Of a stretch of DNA of 64,000 nucleotides, positions 1 to 11,261 are shown piece by piece. The position numbers and the translations under genes were made by a program. Under the pieces are notes generated by a model, which was not told the DNA's origin, made no database searches, and saw only the letters and a program-made list of their open reading frames with translations. The stretch's first letter is position 1. Every line of letters begins with the position of its first letter. This DNA comes from Quillaja saponaria (taxonomy: Eukaryota > Streptophyta > Magnoliopsida > Fabales > Quillajaceae): the NCBI GenBank assembly GCA_029379385.1, contig CM055615.1:1302001-1366000 (forward strand), in the 5' to 3' direction.

Positions 1-429
1 AAATGACTAAGGAAATAAATGATATAAGTTACAAAATCAAATATTGAATTGTAACAATGCAATTGTAATAAAATGCTAAATTTTAAAAACTCAATTAAGA
101 ATTGTGATTACAAATTCAAATCAATTGAATTTTTTTCTTATAACTTCATCATTCAAAAAAAATTTAAATTTTGTAACTCCCAAAATTATAATTTCAAAAA
201 TATATCTCATAAACTCCATCCTTAATTATAATTATTATTGAAATATCATAACAACAACAATACCGACAACTCTAATCAGCCCAGCACATACCCAACAACT
301 ATCCAGACCTTTAAAGTATTGTTTTTAGCTCAACCACTATTAAGAAATGACCCTGTTGTAATGCTGAACATATATTGCCTGCTGTCACATTGCTAAAATT
401 AAATGTACCACGTAAATCAAACCAGATGT
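1..429. other. AT-rich intergenic DNA
   Basis: No convincing gene. The first 30 bases (a stretch reading gactaaggaaataa) recur at about 4925-4945, beyond the LTR element, which hints at an older short duplication around this locus. Confidence 0.4.
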
Positions 430-773
430 ATTTTGCAATTTTCGCATCAGGAGCCGATTTCACAGATTAAAATTTGACCAATATGGGATTTCCAGATGCA
501 TTTATATTCAACTCAGGTAAATTTGTAACTGAAAAATTTGAAGCATTAAGCAAGAAGGCCCAGCACAACTATTAAGTAAGTGTAACCAGGTAATGGGTAA
601 TACACTGCAGACAAATTTCCCAAATTTTGGTACACCAAAACAAACCTTTCTACACTTGGGCTCTTAGTAACTCCCATTGGAATTTTAATCTCTTTGTACA
701 ACTTAAGACCTCTTTTCTTCAAGCTGCCACTCCTTAGCCTCATTGCAACAATCTTAATCCCTGTCAAATTGGA
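430..773 (-). pseudogene. 3' part of a degenerate plant gene split by an LTR element
   Basis: Read on the - strand, this stretch gives a coherent peptide containing NLTGIKIVAMRLRSGSLKKR, then VERFVLVYQNLGNLSAVYYP and VLGLLA. The frame then breaks just after GLLA (about 545) and continues as a related reading with NLPELNINASGNP and further in-frame stops near 470. The look is of a conserved extracellular or luminal domain of a plant-specific membrane protein family, but I cannot name the family. The upstream half resumes at 4283, across the inserted element 774-4282: joining the two flanks restores a sensible peptide across the junction (VPS then NLTG). The frameshift and stops mean it is a pseudogene. 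Confidence 0.6.
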
Positions 774-1002
774 TTTGTCCTGGAGAGCTGGAGAGGTGGT
801 CTCCTCCATATGTCCGAGCTAGAGACCTGCAGGGTATTCCTGGAGACCTGTTAGCACTCCGAAGCTCAAGTCAGTATCTAGAGAGATAAGGGGAGAGCTA
901 AGGTGTAGAGAGACTTAACTTTTTTCATAGTGTGAGAGCTTGTATTTGTAGGGCCTTTGGTGGGCCTGGGCTTATTGGGCTTTGTTAATGTTTGTATTAA
1001 CA
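774..1002 (-). repeat. 3' LTR of the LARD-like element
   Basis: Matches 4051-4282 almost throughout, including the block about a vegetable-like TCCTCCATATGTCC and the end TTTGTATTAACA. The adjoining CCCCCC-rich stretch (1003-1019) is the polypurine tract when read on the - strand. Confidence 0.7.
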
Positions 1003-1390
1003 CAAGTCCCCCCAAAAACAAGTTCGAGAAATGAAATGACTCGGACTTGAAGTCAACTAAGGGCAAAACCAGTGCTAATTGAGCTTTTTCTTAGCAGATG
1101 AGCTTTTGATTCTAAGCCTTACAACGTTAGGGTGAGCTCGTAGCTCTAACTTCCTTTGTCTTGGGCTGTGAAATTTCCCTGCAACTACGGTTAAACAATT
1201 GATCTCAAAAGAAAATTTGTTAAGCACATATCAGGGTAAAACAATATGCTTTATGATTAAAAGGTCGTGCAGTACTAGAGTCCACCTTTGGAGAGTTAAA
1301 TATCTGAGTGCGGACCTTTTACGGGCGAACTCGGCGGAGGCTTGGACTGCTGGGGTCTCGCGTGCCTGGACCACGAACACCGGGGAGGTT

Positions 1391-2165
1391 GAGTTCCCTG
1401 TTAGCGCCGTTGGATCGACTAGGTGAATCTCAACCGTTTCCGACTCGGGTTTTGGAGATCTTGGGGACTCAGCAGAGGCTCGGACCGCGGGTGAAAACCT
1501 GGCAGCCTCGTGTGCCTGACCGTGAGCACCGGGCTGTCGAGTTCCCTGTCAGGGTCATTGAATTGACCAGGTGAACCTCAACCGCACTCTGGTTTGGAGA
1601 TTTTAGGGACTCGGCGGAGGCTCGGACCGCGAGTGAAAACCTGGCGGCCTTGCGTGCTTGACCTCGAGCACCGGAGATGTCGAGTTCCCTGTCATGGTCG
1701 TTGAATCGACTAGGTGAATCTCAACCGCACCCAGGTTTGGAGATCTTGGAGACTCGGCAGAGGCTCGGACCGCGGGTGAAAACCTGGCAGCCTCGCATGC
1801 CTGACCGCGAGCACCAGGCTGTCGAGTTTCCTGTCAGGGTCATTGAATCGACCAGGTGAATCTCAACCGCATCCGGGTTTAGAGATCTTGGGGACTCGGC
1901 GGAGGCTCGGACCGCAGGTCAAAACCTGGCGGCCTCGCGTGCCTGACCGCAAGCACCGGGCTGTCGAGTTCCCTGTCAGGGTCGTTGAATCGACCAGGTG
2001 AACCTCAACTGCACCTGGGTTTGAAGATCTTGGGGAATCGGCAGAGGCTCGAACCGTGGGTGAAAACCTGGGGGCCTCGCGTGCCTGACCGGGAGCACCA
2101 AGTTTTCGAGTTCCCTGTCAGGGTCGTTGAATCGACCGGGTGAACCTCAACCACACCCATGGTTT
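1391..2165. repeat. 142-bp GC-rich tandem array
   Basis: The anchor GAGTTCCCTGT starts at 1391, 1539, 1682, 1824, 1966 and 2108, giving spacings of 148, 143, 142, 142 and 142. The array is much richer in G+C and CpG than its surroundings. The period is not a multiple of three, and short open frames across it (1199-1859) are not coding. Confidence 0.85.
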
Positions 2166-2509
2166 GGAGATCTTCTTTTTGATTGGTTTTGAGGGGCTAT
2201 GCCTTTCCCTTTCAACTTCACCTGCAGAAATTTCTTGCAACTGTGGCCACTATACCTTAAGACGCCCATTATTTTGTCAAGTGAGTGACCGGGTCATTTT
2301 TGTGATGGCCTTATAATTATAGTGTTTTTAGGTGACCCGGCCTTATAATATTTCCAAGACTTGGAATATTTTTGTTGTTGATGAACATGTAATCCAACAA
2401 TTAAGCAGACATAAATTAAGCTAAGCATTCAATTCTAGCAGATTTACATGAAGATATACATTTGATAGGAGTTTCTATAAGAACATAGAAATTTGCAAGC
2501 AATTTGTGT

Positions 2510-2900
2510 AAAATTTATAAATTTTTTAGGCCATTTAAAAAATTTTAGGGCCCATATGTAATTTTCTAGAATTACTTCGGTCAATTATATGATAATATAA
2601 AAGCCTGTGGACTATTGTACAATTAGTTCGAATCATTTAGGCAAATAATATAAATGATAGAGGCATATTTGATAAGTATGAAAAGATATATGGTAATTAT
2701 GTGAATTTGTAAAAATTTGGGTCATTTATGTAATTAAAATATATATGGCCCGAATGTGAAATATAGTTAAATTAACGGGTCAAAATTATAATTATTTAAA
2801 GTTTTGACCCAATTGTGTAAATATGTAAACTATGTGGGTCATTACCATAATATTTATGAAGTATAGGGACCAGATAGCAAAATAGAGAACCTGGGCTTTG
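2510..2900. repeat. AT-rich quasi-periodic tract inside the LARD-like element
   Basis: Irregular units of roughly 35-45 bp, each with AAATT-like runs followed by GGGCC/GGGTC words. Read in reverse complement it matches the tract at 31023-31460 in layout and in words at its border (CTATTTTGCTATCTGGTCC here, a near relative there). Confidence 0.5.
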
Positions 2901-3022
2901 TTTGGATTTGGGCTGACATGGTAGGCTTTGTTTGTCAGCCCGAGTTAGAGATCTGCACTTTTATTGGGCTGGGCTCTTGGTGGGCTGAGTTGGGAGAGCC
3001 ATGTGTCATTCACAAAGTTAGC

Positions 3023-3950
3023 GACCTGGTGGAGTGCCGCCGCTTATAATCGCCCGTGGGAGCACGTGCATGATCCGGCGAGCTACCAATTTGGACGGGA
3101 CGACCCGTGAGGTCAGCAGCTTCAATTCGGGTGGTCGTCTGAGTTCTCAGGTCGCCGGAATTGGCCTGAAAAAGGACCTGAACAGTAGCTCGCCATGCAC
3201 CAAAATCTGGTGACCTGGCAGAGTTTCGCAGCTTGAGGTCGCGTGTGGGAGAGCGTGCAGACTCCGGAGAGTTGGAGGTTTGAACTGGATGACCCGTGAG
3301 ATCGGTAACTTCAATTTGGATGGTCGCCCAAGTTCTCAGGTCGCCCGAATTGGCCTGAAAATGGACCTAAACAGCAACTCGCCATGCACCAAAAACTGGT
3401 GACCTGGCGGAGTTCCGCCGCTTGAGGCCGCGCGTGGATAATCTGGCTGGCTGCCTGTTTGGACGGGACGACCCGTGAGGTCGGTAACTTCTATTTGAGT
3501 GGTCGCCCTAATTGTCAGGTGGCCAGAATTGGCCTAAAAATGGACCTGAACAGCAGCTCGCCATGCACCAAAAATTGGCGACCTAGCGGAGTGCAGCAGC
3601 TTGAGGCCGCGCGTGGATAATCCAGCGGGCTAGTGGTTTGGATGGGATGGCCCGTGAGGTCGGCAGCTTCGATTTAAGTGGTCGCCCTAGTTCTCAGGTC
3701 GCCCAAATTGGCCTAAAAATGGACCTGAACAGCAGCTTGCCATGCACCAAAAACTTGCGACCTGGCAGAGTGCCGCCGCTTGATGCGGCGCGTGGGGGCA
3801 CGTGAAGACTCCGGCGAGGTGACGGTTTGGATGGGACGACCCGTGAGGTCGGAAGCTTCGATTTGAGTGGTCGCCCAAGTTGTCAGGTCGCTGGAATTGG
3901 CCTGAAAATTGATTGGTAGAGCAACTCGCCCATGCACCCAATCTGGCGAC
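3023..3950 (-). repeat. 180-190-bp tandem array
   Basis: The anchor GACCTGG (or close variants) occurs at 3023, 3212, 3401, 3580, 3759 and 3948, giving spacings of 189, 189, 179, 179 and 189. Each unit holds GACGACCCGTGAGGTC-like and GCTCGCCATGCACCAAAA words. It lies next to the primer-binding site, in the 5' leader of the element. Two 84-residue open frames on the - strand (3687-3967) run through the last units, but 179-bp units break frame, so coding is unlikely. Confidence 0.85.
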
Positions 3951-4033
3951 CAGGAAACTTGGTACATTGATTTAGCGAGATGGAGAACCTGGAGAGCTGC
4001 GTGGAGATTAGAAAATTCAAATCATATGAATTT

Positions 4034-4049
4034 CCCACAGACGGCGCCA
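4034..4049 (-). other. Primer-binding site of the LARD-like element
   Basis: On the - strand it reads TGGCGCCGTCTGTGGG, directly downstream of the 5' LTR. TGG-starting sequences of this form are typical plant LTR primer-binding sites; the priming tRNA is not assigned here. Confidence 0.6.
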
Positions 4050-4050
4050 A

Positions 4051-4282
4051 TGTTAATGTTGGATTTGTCCAAGTTGGAGAGCTGGAGAGGTGGTCTCCTC
4101 CATGTGTCTGAGCTGGAGACCTGCAGGGTGGTCCTGGAGACCTGTTAGCACTCCGAATCTCAAGTCAGTATTTAGAGAGTTAAGGTGTAGAGAGACTTAA
4201 CTTTTTTCATAATATGAGAGCTTGTATTTGTAGGGCTTTTGGTGGGCCTGGACTTATTAGGCTTTGTTAATGTTTGTATTAA
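4051..4282 (-). repeat. 5' LTR of the LARD-like element
   Basis: Partner of 774-1002. It starts TGTTAATGTTGGATTTG on the + strand and ends TGTTTGTATTAA, where the gene remnant resumes. Confidence 0.7.
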
Positions 4283-4610
4283 TAGGAAGGAACATCCCCA
4301 TCATAAGGAATGCCTTTCTTATGACGATTAAAGGCCCTGTAAGCATAGTCTTGGAGAAGTGAATCAAGGGTGTGTGCAGAGCTCTTGAAGACCCAATAGT
4401 AGATAGAGCACTGAACTTTGGCAGTTGGCAAAACCATATCAGAGTAAAAGCATCGCTAGACCTTGAAGAAGCCACATCGATACTTTGAGGATTTTGGCAA
4501 TTCAGCTCAATCTCACCTAGTATAACCTTGTAAAATGGCTCGAGATACCCATAACCAAAAGAAGTCAACACCAATTATATAGTTGAAGACCTGATATCCA
4601 AATAATACAA
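4283..4610 (-). pseudogene. 5' part of the split degenerate gene
   Basis: On the - strand, one frame gives LEPFYKVILGEIELNCQNPQ then SIDVASS. After a frameshift near 4450 another frame gives VLPTAKVQCSIYYWVFKSSA, HKKGIPYDGDVPS, ending exactly at the insertion point. The peptide continues in 773-430 on the far side of the LTR element. A possible splice acceptor (TTTGGATATCAG) lies at about 4590-4600. Family not recognised; frameshift plus insertion make it a pseudogene. Confidence 0.55.
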
Positions 4611-6753
4611 ATGGAAACGTGAAATGAATTGCAATAAATTCCTCCAAAGAAGTTTCAAATCACCCGTCTGTCTTCAAAATCCATACTTGCATCCACTTTT
4701 ATCATTAATCATGAATGCAAACAACGGATTATAGATAAAGAAATACATTCTCATGGATATCATAAAGCAGCTTTGAAGACTACTTTTTGCTTTTGGAATT
4801 GGAATCTAGTAAAAAAAGCTCTCAGCGACGAAACAAAGACTAAAGAGTTGGGGATCTTCTGGGCATTTCATTCCTCAATCGAAAAAATTAAAACCCACCC
4901 CTGATTCTTCGCCATTTCGTATTGAATGACTAAGGAAATAATTGATATTAAAGCAAGTTAATACCAATAAATAAATCCTTCAATATATCCCATTCACCGA
5001 ATGATCAAAAATAAATTCAACCAGGCGAGGCGATTATTGGGTTTCTAAATTTAGAGCCTATAAAGCTAAGTAACATAGATTCAGTACAATACAAAGATCC
5101 ATGACCCAGTTGGAGATATTAACAAGGGAGTAACTAAATACCTGAGGATCCTTACTACTATGGTGGTTAAGAACATCATGCACTTTAAACTCCATCAGCC
5201 ACACACAAGCCAGCAGAATGATGCACGCATATCCTATTGACCCTGAATTGTACCAACCAGAAGAATTTATGGAAGCCCAGGATCTTCAAGAAGAGCATCA
5301 CTGCTTTTGAGCAAGATCAGCGGAGTAATGGCAAGCAACAACCCTTGGTGAATGAAGAATCAATGTTGACACTGACAGTCCTCCAATAAATTGCATTTGG
5401 ATAAATCTAGAAGATATTGGAGATGGATAAATCAATGTTGACACTGACAGTCCTCCAATAAATTTCTAGAGTTGTAGATGGCCACTGGAGATCGACCAGC
5501 AAAAAGACAGAAAGATAGTGAGATGGAATATGTTTTCAGTCATTTATTTATTTATATAATATAAAAATAAACGCATTTGATTTGTATTGCTGGAAATTTT
5601 AGAAGAAAACGATTTACAGTGTATAAAAAAAATGTGTTTGCAATTTTTGCATTGACGTATAAGTGTTTCGGTTTATAAATTTTATAATGGAAAGAAAAGA
5701 AGATAATTATAAAAGGTGATATAAGATTTCAATTTCTTCAAATCAATGATACATTTATATTAAATATTAATTCCATAATAAATTTATTGAACAAAAGAAA
5801 AAGCTTGTATTATGCCTAGACTAAGAATGTGGTAGTTGAGTTAAGACGTTAATTTTTCTAAGTTTGCTTGTGAAATGTTGTTTTGTACGGCAACAGCTGG
5901 AGAGTGGAGGAGGTGTGTAGAAGGTTGAAACCTGAAACAGTAGAAAAAAGAAATGGCCAGTTACTAATTTTTTTTTTTTTTTTGTTGCTAAATTATACTT
6001 TTAATTTTTATAGTTAGATAGAAGTGCCAGTTTTTCTTTATAGGTCAAAAATATAAAATATCGCCTTTACTATTTTTCGAATCATGCAATGTCATCCTTG
6101 TCATCAACTTCTGTTACAGAAGTTGATGTAATTAGATAAAGTCATATATGACTTATTTATGTGTTATAAAAAATAAATAAAAAATCGTACATGATTTCTA
6201 CCATCTTAGAAAAATTCTTAATTTTTAGTACAAAATTAAAGTAAAAACAAAAATATCATCCCATTATTCCCGATCCCAAACCCACTACCACAACAATTAT
6301 AAATACTAAAGTATAATTTAACCTCTTTTTTGTATTTGTAATGGTTTCCTTAGTCCAAGTAGCAGTATATAGATCACCAATCACCATGCCTGCTGAATTT
6401 TTCAATAATTAAAAAAAAAAGTTAATTATGGTTTGAGAAATTTAATTGGAATGTCATTTTTAAATAGGCACTTTTTTTTCTTTAAAAGTTAATTATTGTT
6501 TACAAATTTCTACTTATAAGTCATACCCATATTAGTCACCCCTTCTTTTTTGTACCATTTAAAACATCATGTAATCATCAAAAAATAATGATTTGATGAT
6601 TTATTTTTTTTACACATCACGGTGCCAACTCATAATAGAACAAGTACCGTCAGTGCCAACACACCCAATCTCACTAATTCCTTCCTTTAGTTACTAGCGG
6701 AAGAATATTAAATGAGTTAAACTAAACAGTTGTGCTATCTATGACTTCTTTTT
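4611..6753. other. Intergenic, AT-rich; short tandem duplication at 5359-5500
   Basis: No confident gene. A 72-bp tandem duplication carries ATCAATGTTGACACTGACAG at 5359 and again at 5431. A short - strand reading (about 5142-5283) ends at a donor-like CAG/GTATTTAG and is discussed in the findings. Confidence 0.5.
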
Positions 6754-7306
6754 TCATGTTTGGATTGTTTTTTAAGCTTATTATTATTATTTGACACCCC
6801 AAAATAAAATCTTACTAAATTTGATTAAAGTCTGGGTCGATTCCACGAGATAGATGCTGAAGAGTCATGCTTCAACATATTTGGTTGGTAAATTCTACTA
6901 GATTTTGTGGGATAGTTTGATATAATTAAGTAGTTAATGTTCATAATTTCTAATAAACCGATTGTCACGGTAATTTAGGAAATGTTATTAATTCAAATTT
7001 AAATTTCTTCTTTTGGAAATCACAGCTATAAATGCCATCAGACAACCACGTAAACAGGTTCTTGACCAAACTTAAAATATAAGTCCTTAATTTATCATTT
7101 CATTTATCTTTTGTTCTAGATTAATAGCCTTCTAAACCTCCATACTTCATATTCTCATTTTTCTCCCCTTTCTGATTCTGGCATCGCCCACCTAGTTACT
7201 ACAGTTTGAACCGACAACCATTGTTCACGGTTGTTTACAGTTGTCTGATTTGCAATTTGAAATTGTTTCTTGACATGTCAGATCCTTTGCAGAAACTGCG
7301 CAAGTA
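6754..7306 (+). repeat. 5' LTR of the gag-protease element
   Basis: Aligns with 14433-15117: shared start, shared TTAATGTTCATAATTTCTAATAAA block, shared TCTGATTCTGGCATC, and shared end AATTGTTTCTTG...GCAGAAA.TGCGC. The ends are approximate. Confidence 0.7.
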
Positions 7307-7310
7307 ATTT

Positions 7311-7329
7311 TTAGCACGTCCAGTGGGAC
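7311..7329 (+). other. Primer-binding site of the gag-protease element
   Basis: TTAGCACGTCCAGTGGGAC lies directly after the LTR and resembles the GGCATGTCTAGTGGGAC site at 56010, a form common in plant gypsy elements. The third base has drifted. Confidence 0.55.
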
Positions 7330-7341
7330 AACTGGGTTAAA

Positions 7342-8398
7342 ATGTCAAGGAAGACAGGAAGCTAAACTGTGGCTTCGAATGAGTGAAACTGCTTCACAAA
7401 GGCTTGTTTCAAGGCCATCATTGGAGGTTACAGGAGAAAATCTGGTTGAAGCACCTGTAGGTACTGCTGCTCTTGTGGTTGGACATCGTGGATCTCCAGC
7501 ACATGGTCCTACAACTCTAGTCTATAGGCCACCGATTCTGGCCTAGCCTATTCATGTTGTTGGTGGATCCGTTGATCCAATAGAAAAAGAAAAAAGCTAT
7601 GCAACATCTTCCTCAAATACAAAGTGTAACCGTGAGGGAAATTTTTCTCCTGGTAAGGGTGAAATAACCGCCAATTTTCGCAGCCAGTTGTAGCAAAATA
7701 TGGAAGCTTTTCCTCAAAAAATGGATTTAACCATCGAGAAGTACATTGAAAAGAGTCAAAAGCAATGCATTAAGAGGTACGTAAAGTTATTAACATTAAA
7801 AATGATTTTGTTAATAACAAATTTGGATTCGGTCCAATTCAACTTTCGACCAAACTTATGGTCTTCAAGAACATTTTCCATGTGGGATGTATAATGTTTC
7901 ATATAGGGAAAACCAAAATGCACTAAATAATCAAACTTTACCTCCACCATAGGATATCCTTCTGTTAATATGGGAAATTAGACACAAATCCAATGTGGTT
8001 GTTATATACGGCCTGTCAAAATATTCAACCTACTATAAACTAAAAATCCTAATAATCAAGTACTTTTGCTTCAAATTGGTTATCAGTATCCTATTTTAGT
8101 CACCATAATGAGCCAATAAGGAACCCCTTTGGAAATTATGGAGGTTTTTCCAAATGATTATACGCAAAATCAACTTCCATTTGGAGGAAATGTGCAAACT
8201 GGTGGCATGTTAATAATTGAAGTCGGGAACCTTATATTGACCCTACTGTAATGGATTAAATGACTGCAATTATGCAGGAACACTTTGGTTTAGAAATTCG
8301 ATTAATGACTACGTCAATGTATCTGAAGCCCTATTCTGAATGGATTCACTGTTTACTCATTCCCTAGGGGACTAAAAAATGCAGAGTTATCTCTATTT
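7342..8398 (+). pseudogene. gag remnant, first part
   Basis: Begins ATGTCAAGGAAG after the primer-binding site. Later it reads MEAFPQKMDLTIEKYIEKSQ (7700) and, near 8320-8395, LKPYSEWIHC followed by a stop, the degenerate form of a plant gypsy gag block that also appears near 56380 (SYPEWVTIISFPKEL). Reading ends at a poly-T stretch (8399) where foreign DNA begins. Non-functional. Confidence 0.6.
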
Positions 8399-9330
8399 TT
8401 TTTTTAACCGGGATTCATTCAACAATTAAGCACATAGGCCGAGTAGGGTTCAATGTGGCGACGTTTCTTAGGATTGAGCATTCTAATCGAAATTCTGTGA
8501 AATCAACCAAAATTCTATAGAAATCGACCCAACCTGATAAATGATAATACTTTTTTAATAATTGGTTTGAATACTTAGGTTAACAAACTCGACCGCATTA
8601 TGAATACCGTTAATTTTTTATTGTTTTTGAGATAACAAAAGTCCCAGCTCAGTCTATGCCCAAGCCCAAGGATAAGGATTAGATTTTATCAAATACCTTA
8701 CCAGCCGAATATATTATCAACTGGCCCAATTCTAATCTTAGAAGTAAAAAAACCCTACCTACCAATTTTATTTTATTTTTTTGACATCTTTAGCCTCCAC
8801 TTGCATTAAAAAGGAAGGAAAGGCATAGAGCTCCATCCTCTTCTCTCTTCTAACCATTCTTCCTTCATTCAATTTTTTATTTTTTTTTCATTTAGATCTA
8901 AGTCACTTTCTCAAATTTTCAGAGAATATCTCACAGTAATCAATCATTTCCGTCTTTAACCAGAGAACAACATTGAAGCTTCTCTATGTCATCTCTCATA
9001 TTCAATGCTTTCTCGTGTCTTCACATACCATAGTTGTAGTCACATCCTCCTCTCAACTTCTTGCAAGTCACGTCTCGAGGAATCAAGTCTTAACAAGTTT
9101 TCAGTATTGGATCTCAATGTTAATTACAAGTAAATTTCATGTACTTTAGATTTTTGTTTTGAAGAAAAACGTTTTTTATTTTTATTTTTATTTTTATTTT
9201 TATTTTTATGCCTTGTATTACCTAAATTATGGACTATGATTGTGTTTTGATCATAATTATTTTTCAACATATCACCTTTCTGTACTTTTGATTTAAAAAT
9301 TGTGATCTGATTAGGGAATTGCTTGTGGAT
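8399..9330. other. Inserted DNA of unknown origin, promoter/leader-like
   Basis: Not retrotransposon coding. It contains GGCCCA-type words, AAACCCTA (about 8750) and a CT-rich stretch (8835-8870), an arrangement seen in plant housekeeping gene leaders. No open frame follows. A (TTTTTA)n-type run lies at 9174-9208. Confidence 0.35.
9174..9208. repeat. TTTTTA simple repeat
   Basis: About five to six consecutive units of the TTTTTA type. Confidence 0.9.
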
Positions 9331-9335
9331 ATTTG

Positions 9336-11058
9336 TGTTAGGAATTACTGTAAAATATGACAATAATATACACAGCGAAATTTAATTTGTGATTCCTTTA
9401 ACCCGAAATCACCTTATAATTATATGAAAGATTCTAATTATAGTTTAACAATTAAACAAGTAGAGAATTGTGTACCTCCGAAGCTTTTAATTCTTTCGTC
9501 ATATTCTTAATTTGGCATTCGCTCCTTTGTTGATTCATCAAGAGCACCGCAACAACATAGGTGTCCCGTCTCTAAATGTATCCACACGAACAAATCCAAC
9601 TAAGGATCTTCATGTTTGAAGATGAAAGGGGTTACCAAGGGATTCCTTGTGTGATAGTACAAGTTACCGAATCTCTCTTGTAATTTAGAAACTCTCATTG
9701 GCCTAATGAATTTTAGGCTTTTTAGGCTCTCTGTACAATACGCATAATTATTTTTCTCTTTTGTGTCTTTTTTTAATTTGTTAAGTCTTATATTTATAAA
9801 GACTAGCCACCTTCTTATGTATTGGACAATCTTAACACATTAGAGATTATGCTAACATTAGGATTTAATCATAATTAAATCTAATGCCTAACAAACTATA
9901 ATAATTATATGATTGTCTTAAAACTCTTCTTAATTGAATATCGTCATTTTGTGTATGACCCCTTAAGTTCAAACTATTGATGACATTAGGCATGTAACTT
10001 TTACATATTTATTATTAGACCTTGGTCAATTAAATTAGAACTCATTCTAATTATTTAAATTAAAACTCTTTTTAATTCACCCTTTAATTAAGATTAATTA
10101 ATTAATCATTTATAGATAATTAATTAATTATCAGGGTTTCCTACAAGTCAAGATTGGTGCTTAACAGCACATGATGACTACCTAATATAGCTGTGAACCT
10201 TTTGAACCTTTCTATTAATAATTACTATGCAATTCAATCCTTCTATCACGCAATATCCCAATTAAATCTATTTGGGTATGAAAATAATGTCAAACCCTAA
10301 ATTTAATCATATGTGTCTAATCTTAAGATTATAACTTCATTGGGAAAATTAGAAACTCATATTCTAATATTCACCTTGCTATGGCCATAGATTTTAAGTT
10401 AAATCTTTTATAGACCATATAAGACATTATCTCTTTTCTACTAAGAGTGATAAATCCTTTATTGCACGTTCACATACCTCTATATGCAAGTGATTATACC
10501 CAATTACTATTTCTTAGGTGACTCATTAATAGAATCAGAAATAGTATCAAAGTATAATGACGTACATACAAGATAACTATGATGTCTCAAGTCAAAGATT
10601 ATTTGCACAACTGTAATATGAGAACTACCTATTGACATGTAGAGAAACTCATTATAGATATTCTCAATTGAGTCAGTTCAGTGAACTCATTCTCTAATGA
10701 GCACCTATATATCTGTCTTAGTGTCTTATACACAAGTGACTATGAGATTAGCCACTCTCAACTGTTTGAGCCAACTAAATATGTACTAATCTATCCGGAT
10801 TCACTAATGTCCTACTTGGTGATCCTATGATTAGGAACATTTAAGAATTAACTTTTAAAAGAAATACATCTCCTTAGCATGATCTAATCATGATGCGCAT
10901 TCCATTACTTTAATTTTATGGGCTCATGATGGTTAATTAATAACTCTTATACATGATAATATTTGCCATTTATATTTATTAATAATATGAATAAGATTGT
11001 ACATAAAATAATATGCCACAACATCACATGTCATTGGTTTTAGTACATACTACTAACA
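9336..11058. mobile_element. Solo LTR, 1723 bp, with perfect 5-bp target duplication
   Basis: Starts TGTTAGGAATTACTG and ends TACATACTACTAACA, i.e. TG...CA with inverted TGTTAG/CTAACA-type ends. It is flanked by ATTTG at 9331-9335 and ATTTG at 11059-11063. It has no coding sequence and no second LTR in the window. This is the product expected from recombination between the two LTRs of a once complete element. It sits within the block that interrupts the gag-protease element, so it is younger. Confidence 0.85.
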
Positions 11059-11261
11059 ATTTGAATTTTGGGATGTTTGCTAATTTTTTGGCAACTGACT
11101 GAATACGATGGTAATTGAAGCGATTGGAGGCAGTTGAAAAAAATTAGAAAATCAAAAATTTTGGTTGATTAATCGGATGAGACTTTTGTGGAACTGACTT
11201 GATCGGGTAAGTAGATAAAACCTTCATAACCAACCGAATCAATTGACTTCTCAACCGCCCT

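Larger units (their letters stand above)
774..4282 (-). mobile_element. Non-coding LTR retrotransposon (LARD-like) with two tandem arrays
   Basis: Two direct repeats of about 230 bp (774-1002 and 4051-4282) bracket 3.05 kb without gag or pol. Next to the right repeat, on the - strand, is a primer-binding-type sequence starting TGGCGCCGTCTGTGGG (4034-4049 on +). Next to the left repeat is a purine-rich tract on the - strand (1003-1019). Together these put the element on the - strand. The interior holds a 180-190-bp tandem array (3023-3950), an AT-rich quasi-periodic tract (2510-2900) and a 142-bp tandem array (1391-2165). The target duplication is imperfect (TTGGA left, TAGGA right) and the left repeat appears to lack its first 14 or so bases. 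It inserted into the gene remnant at 430-773/4283-4610. Confidence 0.75.

Noticed and set aside
1199..1859. Three overlapping + strand open frames of 60-88 residues in the 142-bp array
   Set aside because: They follow the tandem repeat, whose period is not a multiple of three, and sit in a non-coding LTR element.
1391..3950. Regular repeats that could suggest a CRISPR-like array
   Set aside because: Units are directly tandem, with no unique spacers, and in a plant LTR element.
3687..3967. Two 84-residue open frames on the - strand in the 180-190-bp array
   Set aside because: Overlapping in two frames, and not maintained through the array; an effect of GC-rich repeat composition.
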